A stretch of DNA of 8,826 nucleotides from an uncultured Eubacterium sp. (GCA_947653505.1 CANTHI010000127.1:1-8826), one strand, 5' to 3'. Positions 1-6,778 are shown, counted from the stretch's first letter. Program-made: numbers and translations. Notes: generated by a model from the letters alone, not told the origin.

Positions 1-3
1 ATT

Positions 4-55
4 TACATACCAAAAACGTTTTCTGGTATGTATTATTGGTATGTATACATACCAA
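4..55. promoter_or_regulatory. two palindromes built from the iteron core (operator-like)
   Basis: Forward and inverted copies of the iteron core form two adjacent dyads. Positions 36-55 are a perfect 20-bp palindrome of two abutting cores (TTGGTATGTA and its complement). At 4-12 and 24-32, TACATACCA and TGGTATGTA face each other across AAAACGTTTT, itself self-complementary, plus one extra base. In iteron plasmids such as pSC101 or F, monomeric initiator binds the direct iterons and dimeric initiator binds inverted half-sites to repress its own gene. By analogy these dyads may be an operator for a rep gene lying to the left of the window; that part is inference. Confidence 0.55.
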
Positions 56-189
56 AAGACCATGGTTTTCATACATACCAAGACATACATTTTACATACC
101 AAGACATACATTTTACATACCAAAAGACATACATTTTACATACCAAGACATACATTTTACATACCAAGAGCATACATTTTACATACCAA
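4..189 (+). repeat. iteron array, probable plasmid replication origin
   Basis: The ten-base unit TACATACCAA occurs in the forward direction at 4-13, 46-55, 72-81, 93-102, 114-123, 137-146, 158-167 and 180-189. The last six form a regular array with steps of 21, 21, 23, 21 and 22 bp, and the sequence between the cores (AGACATACATTT-like) is also conserved. Tandem repeats of about two helical turns are typical of iterons bound by Rep_3-type plasmid initiators. Two Rep_3 genes lie in the window, which supports an origin. It sits downstream of the intact rep gene, not upstream of it, so the cognate initiator could be that protein, the broken one, or one outside the window. Short open frames through the array are only translations of the repeats. 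Confidence 0.85.
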
Positions 190-193
190 AAGA

Positions 194-285
194 CGCTGCA
201 GCCCTTTCCAGTGGCCGGCTGCAGCGCCCCTAAAAGGTTTTAAAAAAGATTTTAAAAAGATCTCTCTAAAAAGGGAACTCAGCGA
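194..285. other. G+C-rich hairpin followed by A+T-rich tract (possible unwinding element)
   Basis: Directly after the last iteron, CGCTGCAGCC (194-203) pairs perfectly with GGCTGCAGCG (217-226) across a 13-nt loop. It is followed by an A+T-rich tract containing two tandem 12-mers, GGTTTTAAAAAA (236-247) and GATTTTAAAAAG (248-259), and then GATCTCTCTAAAA. A+T-rich 12-13-mers beside iterons are the usual place where the origin duplex opens. The hairpin could instead be a terminator or an initiator boundary. The pairing and repeats are visible; the function is inferred. Confidence 0.45.
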
Positions 286-568
286 AACTATAACAGTAGT
301 TTATTTTTGGAGGCAAAAACAGCCCTGACATATGGCATATTCTTCTATTTGATAAAAAATGCGTCTAAAATCGTTTTTAAGACACTTTTATAATTCAGAT
401 GAATATTCCTACCATAATGGCATTTTGAATCGAATATGAGGAAAATAGGGGCAAAATACGTGAAGTTATATAAATACACACCAGTTGGAATGTAGAATCA
501 TCCTGATATCAATATTTATTTATAAAAATAGTTTAATTTTTCCGGCTGCTGCAAAAATATACTGTATA
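286..568. other. non-coding A+T-rich stretch between origin and rep terminator
   Basis: No open frame with a plausible start and ribosome binding site is seen on either strand. The stretch is A+T-rich, with only a weak bulged hairpin near 362-385 (GTCTAAAA facing TTTTTAAGAC). It may contribute to origin melting, but nothing specific can be assigned. Confidence 0.5.
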
Positions 569-608
569 GTATAATTACGCATCCGGATTTCCGGATGCGT
601 AATTATAC
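569..608 (-). terminator. perfect 19-bp inverted repeat, probable terminator of the rep gene
   Basis: Positions 569-587 and 590-608 are perfectly complementary over 19 bp with a two-base TT loop. The repeat lies 39 bp beyond the stop codon of the minus-strand rep gene, so a terminator is the simplest reading. On the minus strand the stem is followed by an A+T-rich run with a short T tract (ATATTTTT) and not by an immediate U-run, so termination may be imperfect. The symmetry would also suit a protein-binding or cruciform-forming site. Confidence 0.6.
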
Positions 609-611
609 ACA
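603..611 (+). other. DnaA-box match
   Basis: TTATACACA matches the DnaA box consensus TTATNCACA exactly. It overlaps the right arm of the 569-608 inverted repeat and lies about 400 bp from the iterons. Host DnaA boxes are common at iteron origins. A single nine-base match could be chance in A+T-rich DNA. Confidence 0.35.
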
Positions 612-647
612 CATTACCTGAAAAAATATTTTCTGAAATTATCCCTA

Positions 648-1754
648 TCAGTAACCAGCCTGCTTTGTCAGCACGTCAAACCGCAGTTTTTCCACTTCTG
701 TCATTTTTTCAGGATACAGCATGCTTTTTTCCAGAAGCAGGAACCACTCATCTGCATAGTTGCGCTGTCTGAAACGGCTGAATCCGTCACGCACTTCTCC
801 TGGTGTCTGAAAACGGTCTGACATGGCGAAAATCAGGTAACCGGCCATATTTTTTACATCTTTTTTTTCAAGAACTATACGGATGCGGTTTTTAACCTGT
901 CTGCCTGTCAGTTTTCCTTTCTGTGCGGTACGGTAAATGATACATGCCTGTGCCAGAGTAATTTCTGTTACGCCCTCAGACTTTAAAAAGTCCAGAATCT
1001 TTTCTGCGCCATCCTGCTCCTTCTGTCCGGCCGCACCTGCTTTTGTCCCGATATTGAAAACAAGACCAACAACTTTATATCCGCCCCTGACAGCTTTCAT
1101 TTCTTCTTCATAGGAGACGTAAAGGTCTGTTGATCCATTGATTTCACGAAGGGCCTCTTCAAGTATCCGTGTCTTGAACTTATGATAAGCATATGATTGT
1201 GGAACCCGCAATTTTTCACGCAGATCATCCAGCCTGTCGTACCGTTTTTTATCTGCGCTGCGTTCCCATTCTTTAAACATCACATAAAATCTTTTACTGT
1301 ACCTGCTGTTCATCGGCAGCGTGTATTTTATATCATAATAAGTGATGGACTGTTTCTGCATAACAAGCATTTTCTTAATATCTTCCCCAAGTTTCACCGT
1401 AATCTTCCCGTCCCTGTCATGCCATCTGATCGTCTGGAACAGTACATAACTCTCAAATCTGTCTCCGTTATCAGACCATATATCAATGGTTTTTCCTTTC
1501 AGCTGTCCAATGCCATCCCGGATTTTTTTATATGCGTTATTTGTGTATTTCAATCCGAACTTGTCCTTGAAATCATCAACAACAAGCGTATATACAAGAT
1601 TTTCCGCAATATCATCATCCCTGTTTATGTAAGAAAGCAGCATATCAAACATGTCGCTTTCAGATGCCTTCAGTCCGCATCTTGCTTCTACCAGGGATCT
1701 TGGCTTAAGTGCATTTTTACCAGGAGCCTTCCAATTTCTCATGAATCCGTACAT
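648..1754 (-). CDS. replication initiation protein, Rep_3 superfamily
   Basis: This 368-residue protein is a plasmid initiator that would bind iterons and recruit the host replisome. It has the two-winged-helix layout of Rep_3 proteins: WH1 at about residues 15-140, opening with KPRSLVEARCGL and LLSYINRDDDIAEN, and WH2 at about 143-235, with the basic segment DDLREKLRVPQSYAYHKFK that probably holds the recognition helix. A linker near 236-248 leads to a C-terminal region (249-368) with VKNRIRI and EWFLLLEKSMLYPEKMT. The broken second rep in this window shares the same order and motifs. The start is ambiguous: AAGAAGGG lies almost against ATG at 1754 but 12 nt from an in-frame ATG at 1742 (Met5), which may be the true start. 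Upstream lie an operator-overlapped promoter and three direct repeats; downstream is a long hairpin. The family is confident, but the exact incompatibility type is not determinable here. Confidence 0.88.
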   Translation of the reverse strand: MYGFMRNWKAPGKNALKPRSLVEARCGLKASESDMFDMLLSYINRDDDIAENLVYTLVVDDFKDKFGLKYTNNAYKKIRDGIGQLKGKTIDIWSDNGDRFESYVLFQTIRWHDRDGKITVKLGEDIKKMLVMQKQSITYYDIKYTLPMNSRYSKRFYVMFKEWERSADKKRYDRLDDLREKLRVPQSYAYHKFKTRILEEALREINGSTDLYVSYEEEMKAVRGGYKVVGLVFNIGTKAGAAGQKEQDGAEKILDFLKSEGVTEITLAQACIIYRTAQKGKLTGRQVKNRIRIVLEKKDVKNMAGYLIFAMSDRFQTPGEVRDGFSRFRQRNYADEWFLLLEKSMLYPEKMTEVEKLRFDVLTKQAGY

Positions 1755-1762
1755 CCCTTCTT

Positions 1763-1806
1763 CTTTAGTTTTTTTATATCATATAAAAACTAAAGACATA
1801 TTTCAA
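1763..1806 (-). promoter_or_regulatory. rep promoter overlapped by inverted-repeat operator
   Basis: On the minus strand, TTGAAA (1801-1806) is followed after exactly 17 bp by TATGAT (1778-1783), a good sigma-A promoter that would start transcription near 1771. The spacer and -10 box lie inside an inverted repeat: CTTTAGTTTTTTTATAT (1763-1779) faces ATATAAAAACTAAAG (1781-1795), complementary apart from two extra T's. An initiator dimer bound there would block RNA polymerase, the standard autorepression arrangement of Rep_3 genes. The predicted leader is only about 17-29 nt. Confidence 0.7.
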
Positions 1807-1822
1807 TAATTGTCTTTACTTT

Positions 1823-1914
1823 ACATTCAAGAAAGGGTCAGCTTAATTCTGCCAGAACATTCAAAAAAGGGTCAGCTTTCGGCAAAATAACATTCAAAAA
1901 AGGGTCAGCTTAAT
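1823..1914. repeat. three phased direct repeats upstream of the intact rep gene
   Basis: The core CATTCAAAAAAGGGTCAGCT, preceded by A, recurs at 1823-1847 (one A-to-G change), 1857-1879 and 1890-1914, with steps of 34 and 33 bp. The first and third copies also share the tail TAAT. Regular spacing near three helical turns places them on one face of the DNA, as expected for initiator binding sites. Their left end (ACATTCAA) resembles the ACATACCAA part of the 4-189 iterons, so one protein might bind both. They lie just upstream of the rep promoter and may act as an origin, a copy-control site or an activator site. Confidence 0.75.
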
Positions 1915-1951
1915 CCCGCTAAGCCAGTATTGGCAGGCATTCCGGAGACCC

Positions 1952-1983
1952 TAACACTATATTAACACTATAAATAACACTAT
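1952..1983. repeat. three short TAACACTAT direct repeats
   Basis: TAACACTAT occurs at 1952-1960, 1963-1971 and 1975-1983, with steps of 11 and 12 bp, roughly one helical turn. Such one-turn phasing suits cooperative protein binding on one face of the helix. It adjoins the 33-34-bp repeats upstream of rep. Function is unknown. Confidence 0.5.
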
Positions 1984-2197
1984 TTGTCTATAACAACTAT
2001 CCAGACTATTCGCCCATATACAACAAAAAACTACATATATAATATTATTTTCCATGCCAGTTACATGCACACCTGACAGCTCATACAACAAATCAGACCG
2101 TTGTACCCGGAAAAGTTGATATTTATTACTGATAAACATAACAGGAATGCCTTGAATGGCGGAATAAAAACATATTCAAAAGCAAATGTAATATTAA

Positions 2198-2262
2198 AAA
2201 CCTGTTTATGATATCCGCAACCCAGCGCATACAACCGGATTGCGGGTATCATAAACAGGTTT
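2198..2262. repeat. 23-bp inverted repeat with 19-nt loop
   Basis: Positions 2198-2220 (AAACCTGTTTATGATATCC and on to GCAA) are complementary to 2240-2262 at 22 of 23 positions, and the one difference would be a G-U pair in one transcript orientation. The loop is 2221-2239. It lies about 450 bp beyond the HipA-like gene and upstream of rep. There is no U-run directly after either arm, so a simple intrinsic terminator is not obvious. A recombination site, a structured RNA or a remnant of a mobile element end are alternatives. Confidence 0.65.
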
Positions 2263-2712
2263 ATACTTGTAACACAGAATCCTACAGCCTGACCACACTC
2301 TGGTGCTGCATAGAAAAAACCATTTTTCTTTTTTGTTTATTTGGGGAAGCAGACGGATTGTGAAAAATCAGGGTCAGGACAGTCATTCTGTTCCATCCTG
2401 AAATGATATGAATTCAACATGTGATTAAAAATATACCTGTGCGGATTATCGGAATCTCATGGCTGTATCAGCAACAGACAAAAGCGGACAATCTGTTTCT
2501 CCTGTAAAAATATAAAACCCGCATACCAGACACTGACTGCGGACAGCTCTATGTTTTACTGGGAATGAAGTATGCCGATTTCCGTATGTATGATAGAGTG
2601 TATATTCAGGAATCAAAGAACGCAGACAACGTAAAAGTACAGACAGAGGAAACGAAATTAACGGTTTTTGTATGTGGCGCCGGATACAGTCTGTTCCAGA
2701 CAGTGTCCGCAA

Positions 2713-3837
2713 TCACCCACGGATGCCAAGTTCCTGTATCCTTGCATACACACGTTCCATGATATGGTGATATCCGCTGTTTCTTTTGCGGGCTGACAGT
2801 TTCGCAAACAGTTCTCCATCAAATTTCAGGTCTGTGTATTCCAGATACTGATACGCCAGCTCTTTCAGTGTCTCTGCCGTGTTAAACATCTGGCTGAGCG
2901 TTTCGCTGGCGTCAATTTTAAAATAATCCGCCACAAGGGCACAGTTAAAGTCAAATAAAGGCGCTATTTTTTCAATTCTGCCGGTTTCATTGTTCATAAG
3001 AAAACCGTAGTTCTGTGTGTGCCGGTCTGTATTGATAATAATATAGTCCAGTACCGGGATACAGGCAAACAGAAATCCCCATTTTTCCAGACAGAATTCC
3101 CTGAAATTAATACTCCGTCGTTTGCAGTACTCCATAACCTCCCAGGCTTCCACAAAGGAGTACTCTTCGCCGACAAAATTTTTGCAGATGGAAACAAAGG
3201 CTTTGCCCCCGTTCTGCGTATATTTCATATCGCTTACATAAGTAATGCTTTCAAGACGGTTCTCAAAGCAGGTCAGAATATCGGAAGCCAGAACCTCCAT
3301 TTTGGTATTGACATAATCATTGGTTTTATCGGATTTGAGCATATACAGTGTATTGTTAATATTGATCCATCCCTTCCGGTAGAGTCCTTTTGTGGTCAGT
3401 TCCGGACAGATGCTGTTTGTTGTTATGCTCGGACTAAAACCGGTCAGTGACAGGTCTATAATATCTTTAAGCTTGTTCTGGCGGATATTGATATTGTCCC
3501 AGTCCACGGCTTCATCATCTTTTTTGATCCAGTAGCTGTCCTGTATGGACACGCCACGGCAGCCAATGCAGATATTGACACGGTTGTCAATGGAGTCCAG
3601 CTGCGGAATCCGGAATGCGGCATAAATCTGTTTTGCGTTATCCCGTGACAGGGACAGGACACGGCTGCTTAGATAACTTTTCACGGCCTGTATATTGTGC
3701 AGGATGTTTTTCATGTTTACCGCAAGCCTGATATTTGAACGCAGGCAGAAAGGAAGCAGGTCGTTACGGATGACATCCACCACACAGTCATCCAGGTCAA
3801 AATATAAAATTTCCGTATTTTTCAGCATCAGGTACAT
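2713..3837 (-). CDS. HipA-like serine/threonine kinase domain protein
   Basis: This 374-residue protein resembles the HipA kinase family. The C-terminal half carries the features of the fold: YMLK with a candidate ATP-binding Lys168, Glu181 in KMEVLASDI, and the catalytic loop NTDRHTQNYGF with Asp271 and Asn276 at the D-x4-N spacing of HipA. The metal-binding Asp296 is in PLFDFN. The N-terminal part (about 1-160, with IGCRGVSIQDSYWIK and ELTTKGLYRKGW) matches the style of HipA-like proteins of Clostridia, not of classical HipA toxins. No HipB-like DNA-binding partner adjoins it, so a toxin role is not supported. It begins 34 bp after the stop of the MscS gene, with GGTGG about 6 nt before ATG 3837, and is probably cotranscribed. 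Its substrate is unknown. Confidence 0.72.
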   Translation of the reverse strand: MYLMLKNTEILYFDLDDCVVDVIRNDLLPFCLRSNIRLAVNMKNILHNIQAVKSYLSSRVLSLSRDNAKQIYAAFRIPQLDSIDNRVNICIGCRGVSIQDSYWIKKDDEAVDWDNINIRQNKLKDIIDLSLTGFSPSITTNSICPELTTKGLYRKGWININNTLYMLKSDKTNDYVNTKMEVLASDILTCFENRLESITYVSDMKYTQNGGKAFVSICKNFVGEEYSFVEAWEVMEYCKRRSINFREFCLEKWGFLFACIPVLDYIIINTDRHTQNYGFLMNNETGRIEKIAPLFDFNCALVADYFKIDASETLSQMFNTAETLKELAYQYLEYTDLKFDGELFAKLSARKRNSGYHHIMERVYARIQELGIRG

Positions 3838-3871
3838 AGCAGACCACCATCTCCGGCAATTTCCTGCATGG

Positions 3872-4666
3872 CTAACTGTTCCAGACTTTTTCCCCTCTGT
3901 ATACCGTAACCGTATGGTAAGGTATCTTGATCCCGCTGTTTTTAAATGCCTGTATCAGGCAGAGCCTGATATCGCTGCACGCCTGAAAGCTGTCATCCAG
4001 GTTTCTGGTCCATACGGTGGTCTTTAATACTACACCGTTTTGTGTATACCCTTTCAGGTAAACACTGTTGCTTTCCGTGTTCAGTGTCAGTTCATTTTTC
4101 GCGCAGACTTTCTTGATAATCTGGATCGCCTTTTTGATATCGGCATCATATCCGACCTCAATTTCTAAGAAATTGCCAACATTTTCAATAAAATTCGTAT
4201 TTGTTACTACCGCTGTGTCCATAATGGAATTCGGCACAATGCAGCTTTCACCATTATACTGCCGTATAATTGTATGACGGATCGTAATATCATCCACAAT
4301 CCCCTCAGCGATCACGTTTCCGCTCTGAACGACCTTTATCTTGTCGTCCACATTGTAAGGCTTGGATACTGACAGGGAAAGACCGCTGATCACGTTTGAA
4401 AGCGCCTGTTGTGCGGCAAATGTGGCGATCGCCACAAGCAGGGTACCACTCTGCAGCAGCGCCCGGCTGATGTCTTTTGTGACATCAAACTGTTGTACCA
4501 GACTGTAAAGCACAATGATGGCAACTGATATATTGATCACACTTTTGAAAAAGTGCAGGTAGGCGGAATGGTTTTTTTTGGCAATCAGCCTGAATATGAA
4601 GTTGATAATCCTATTAATCAGGAGTTCGGCCAGAATAAAGAGGCCTATTTTCATTAAGCTGTTCAT
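3872..4666 (-). CDS. MscS-family mechanosensitive ion channel
   Basis: A 264-residue membrane protein with the small MscS layout. Hydrophobic helices lie at about residues 5-28 and 41-60, followed by the pore helix TM3 (about 67-102) with the Ala/Gly-rich LVAIATFAAQQALSNVISG segment. The cytoplasmic beta domain includes KPYNVDDKIKV, then GIVDDITIRHTIIRQ and IVPNSIM, all typical of the family. A mixed alpha/beta C-terminal domain completes it. MscS channels open under membrane tension and release solutes on hypo-osmotic shock. The length is close to that of the short MscS proteins. AGGAA lies 4 nt before ATG 4666; Met5 is an alternative start. A good promoter precedes it, and the HipA-like gene follows as a likely second cistron. 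Confidence 0.9.
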   Translation of the reverse strand: MNSLMKIGLFILAELLINRIINFIFRLIAKKNHSAYLHFFKSVINISVAIIVLYSLVQQFDVTKDISRALLQSGTLLVAIATFAAQQALSNVISGLSLSVSKPYNVDDKIKVVQSGNVIAEGIVDDITIRHTIIRQYNGESCIVPNSIMDTAVVTNTNFIENVGNFLEIEVGYDADIKKAIQIIKKVCAKNELTLNTESNSVYLKGYTQNGVVLKTTVWTRNLDDSFQACSDIRLCLIQAFKNSGIKIPYHTVTVYRGEKVWNS

Positions 4667-4699
4667 TAAGTTCCTGCCCGTTTTTTATTCTTACGCTTA

Positions 4700-4728
4700 A
4701 ACATACTTTATTTGCCATTGTTAGTCAA
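4700..4728 (-). promoter_or_regulatory. sigma-A promoter for the MscS/HipA-like operon
   Basis: On the minus strand TTGACT (4723-4728) and TATGTT (4700-4705) are separated by exactly 17 bp. Transcription would start near 4693, leaving a short leader before the MscS ribosome binding site. It is divergent from the sucrose hydrolase promoter about 70 bp away, so the two may influence each other. Confidence 0.6.
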
Positions 4729-4783
4729 TGTCAGTTTTCACGATTTTTCGGGGCTATTTCCACTGTCTGTCGTTCATAATGAT

Positions 4784-4821
4784 TGTCATTTATTGACACT
4801 GTATGCAGGAAAGGATATACT
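4784..4821 (+). promoter_or_regulatory. near-consensus promoter of the sucrose hydrolase gene, with dyad over the -35 box
   Basis: TTGACA (4793-4798) and TATACT (4816-4821) are spaced by 17 bp, an almost ideal sigma-A promoter with a start near 4828. The -35 box lies within the dyad TGTCA-TTTAT-TGACA (4784-4798), which could be a repressor site, though no regulator gene is present. The leader of about 113 nt can pair CTGTACA (4859-4865) with TGTACAG (4892-4898). This promoter places the start of translation at 4941 and rules out the longer open frame from 4803. Confidence 0.72.
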
Positions 4822-4940
4822 TGTCTGCACCTGGCAGAACAGACGTTTCAGACTGTTTCTGTACACAGATTCCGGCAGGCCGCAGATGTCATGTACAGGC
4901 AGGCACGGATGATAAATTCAGAAAGGGAAAGGTGATTGGA

Positions 4941-6434
4941 ATGATAAGTCAGACATTGCGGGAAGCCAGAAAGTATGAGGAGGCATCCGCCAAAAGGATC
5001 AGAAGGGAAGAACGTCCGGCCTTTCATCTGTCTTCACGCACCGGATGGATGAATGACCCGAACGGATTTTCGTACTACAAAGGACAGTACCATATGTTTT
5101 ACCAGTATCATCCGTTTGACTCGCACTGGGGGCCGATGCACTGGGGACATGCGGTGAGCAGTGATCTTCTGCACTGGGACTTTCTTCCTGCCGCCCTGGC
5201 GCCGGACGAATTTTACGACCGGGACGGATGTTTCTCCGGAAGCGCTGCTGAACTGGATGACGGACGGCAGCTGCTTATGTATACCGGGGTTTTGAAAGAG
5301 CGCCAGAGAAACGGCGGATTCTGCGAGGTGCAGACCCAGTGTCTGGCCATCGGGGACGGGGTAGACTATGAAAAGTATGAGCTTAATCCTGTCCTGGATG
5401 AAAAGGACCTGCCGGAAGGCGGCAGCAGGTTTGATTTCCGTGACCCGAGAATCTGCCGGAAGGAAGACGGCACCTACTACTGCCTGATCGGAAACCGTCC
5501 GGCAGATGGCAGCGGACAGATACTGCTTTATACTAGTCCGGATGGTTTCCGGTGGAGTTTCAAAAGCGTACTGGTATCAAACGGTAACCGGTTTGGGAAA
5601 ATGTGGGAATGCCCGGATTTCTTCCGGCTGGACGGCAAATGGGTGCTGCTGGCCAGTCCGCAGGACATGCTTCCGCGCGGGTTTGAATACCACAACGGAA
5701 ATGGCACACTCTGTCTGACCGGGGATTTTGACGAGGATACAGGCGGTTTTACGGAACAGCACAACCAGTCTGTTGATTATGGCATTGATTTTTATGCGCC
5801 ACAGACCGTGGAAACACCGGACGGGCGCCGGGTCATGATCGGATGGATGCAGAACTGGGATACCTGCAGCCTGCGGGCACCGGATGAACCGTGGTTCGGC
5901 CAGATGAGCCTGCCAAGGGAACTGTCCATAAAAGACGGGCGGCTGTACCAGAAGCCGCTGCGGGAGCTGGATGAAAGAAGGAGCGGGCGTGTGGAATACA
6001 AAAACGTACGTTTTTCGGATTCCATTACACTGGAGGGCATCCGTGGACGGGTAGCGGATCTTGAGATAACCATACGGCCGGAAGAAGGACAGAACATGTA
6101 CCGGAAGTTCGCCCTCAGGTTTGCGCAGGATGCGGAATACCAGACAGCTTTAAGTTTCAGGCCCCATGAGTCTGTTCTGAAAATAGACCGGAAGTTCTCC
6201 GGCTCAAGAAGGGCCATCATACACCAGCGCCGCTGTCTGGTAAACAGCACGGACGGGGAACTGAAACTGCGTGTGATTCTGGACCGTTACAGTGCGGAAG
6301 TATTTATCAATGACGGCGAACAGGTCATGACATGCACCATGTACACGGACCAGCGTGCGGATGGCATTTCCTTTTTCGCAGACGGACATGTGGACATGGA
6401 CGTGGTAAAATATGACCTTGTGATGGATGAATAA
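4941..6434 (+). CDS. scrB: sucrose-6-phosphate hydrolase (GH32 family)
   Basis: This 497-residue cytoplasmic enzyme would cleave sucrose-6-phosphate to glucose-6-phosphate and fructose after PTS uptake; hydrolysis of free sucrose or short fructans cannot be excluded. The N-terminal five-bladed beta-propeller carries all GH32 signatures: WMNDPNG with nucleophile Asp39, FSGSA, RDP with Asp168, and WECPDF with acid/base Glu223. A C-terminal beta-sandwich (about 345-497) ends with the typical YSAEVFINDGE stretch. The length and N-terminal region (ERPAFHLSSRTGWMNDPNG) fit clostridial SacA/ScrB proteins, and no secretion signal is present. ATG 4941 is chosen because AAAGGTG lies 6 nt upstream and the predicted transcription start lies after the more upstream in-frame ATG at 4803. 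It stands alone: no sucrose PTS, fructokinase or ScrR regulator adjoins it. It has its own promoter and terminator. Confidence 0.93.
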   Translation: MISQTLREARKYEEASAKRIRREERPAFHLSSRTGWMNDPNGFSYYKGQYHMFYQYHPFDSHWGPMHWGHAVSSDLLHWDFLPAALAPDEFYDRDGCFSGSAAELDDGRQLLMYTGVLKERQRNGGFCEVQTQCLAIGDGVDYEKYELNPVLDEKDLPEGGSRFDFRDPRICRKEDGTYYCLIGNRPADGSGQILLYTSPDGFRWSFKSVLVSNGNRFGKMWECPDFFRLDGKWVLLASPQDMLPRGFEYHNGNGTLCLTGDFDEDTGGFTEQHNQSVDYGIDFYAPQTVETPDGRRVMIGWMQNWDTCSLRAPDEPWFGQMSLPRELSIKDGRLYQKPLRELDERRSGRVEYKNVRFSDSITLEGIRGRVADLEITIRPEEGQNMYRKFALRFAQDAEYQTALSFRPHESVLKIDRKFSGSRRAIIHQRRCLVNSTDGELKLRVILDRYSAEVFINDGEQVMTCTMYTDQRADGISFFADGHVDMDVVKYDLVMDE

Positions 6435-6451
6435 GCCAGGGTCCGTATCAG

Positions 6452-6494
6452 CCGGCCGGGGAAGGAATCAGAAGATCCTGCCCTGGCCGGTTTT
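6452..6494 (+). terminator. rho-independent terminator of the sucrose hydrolase gene
   Basis: CCGGCCGGGGAAGGA (6452-6466) pairs with TCCTGCCCTGGCCGG (6476-6490) over 15 positions with one G-U pair and one mismatch, across a 9-nt loop, and is followed at once by TTTT. It lies 17 bp after the stop codon. Confidence 0.88.
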
Positions 6495-6778
6495 CTGCCC
6501 GGGACACAACCAGAATCTTTGATAATCATAATGCCGTTTTCCCAGCACGGAAACGCAGTCGTCCGCTTTCCGGATATTTCCGGTCCGCTGCAACGGATGT
6601 TTCTTCCTGAACATTCCCACAACCTTCAGACCGCACAGAATCCGGTTGTTTTTTCTGAAATAACGTACCGGCTGCTTACGCCGTATGGCGCAGGATACTC
6701 AGGAATACCTCTCAGACGCTGTATTTTGCCAGTAGAGGGCTTTTAAACGCATCAGGGTATAAAAGTACCGCCTGTCAG
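6495..6778. other. intergenic stretch without a recognisable gene
   Basis: Open frames on both strands are short, lack ribosome binding sites and show no family resemblance. A minus-strand frame of roughly 70 codons rich in Arg and Lys runs from about 6690 into the terminator region and is probably chance. Weak hairpins are visible, such as ACAACC (6619-6624) facing GGTTGT (6644-6649) before a T run. It separates the convergent hydrolase and broken rep genes. Confidence 0.5.

Larger units (their letters stand above)
1915..2712. other. about 800 bp without a credible gene
   Basis: Small open frames exist on both strands, but none has a convincing ribosome binding site, recognisable protein or sensible composition. 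One minus-strand frame begins with TTG directly after the stop of the HipA-like gene and looks like chance read-through sequence. Visible content is a short tandem repeat (1952-1983), a long inverted repeat (2198-2262) and an A+T hairpin near 2308-2330 (AGAAAAA facing TTTTTCT, followed by T's). The stretch may be the remnant of a lost gene or a regulatory spacer. Confidence 0.5.

Noticed and set aside
1..190. CRISPR array
   Set aside because: The repeats are only about 21-23 bp apart with near-identical interiors and no variable spacers, and no cas genes are present.
28..328. Overlapping forward open frames of 65-95 codons through the iterons
   Set aside because: Their proteins are simple translations of the repeat (YIP/HTK/FTYQ periodicity) and no ribosome binding site precedes them.
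1197..1793. 198-codon forward frame opposite the intact rep
   Set aside because: It is the antisense shadow of a well-supported Rep_3 gene and has no family signature.
2446..2762. Short frames on both strands beyond the HipA-like gene
   Set aside because: The minus frame starts with TTG at the preceding stop codon and the plus frame overlaps the kinase gene; neither shows a recognisable domain.
4803..4940. N-terminal extension of the sucrose hydrolase by 46 codons
   Set aside because: The extension would begin upstream of the predicted transcription start near 4828, and the ATG at 4941 has a proper ribosome binding site and gives the usual family length.
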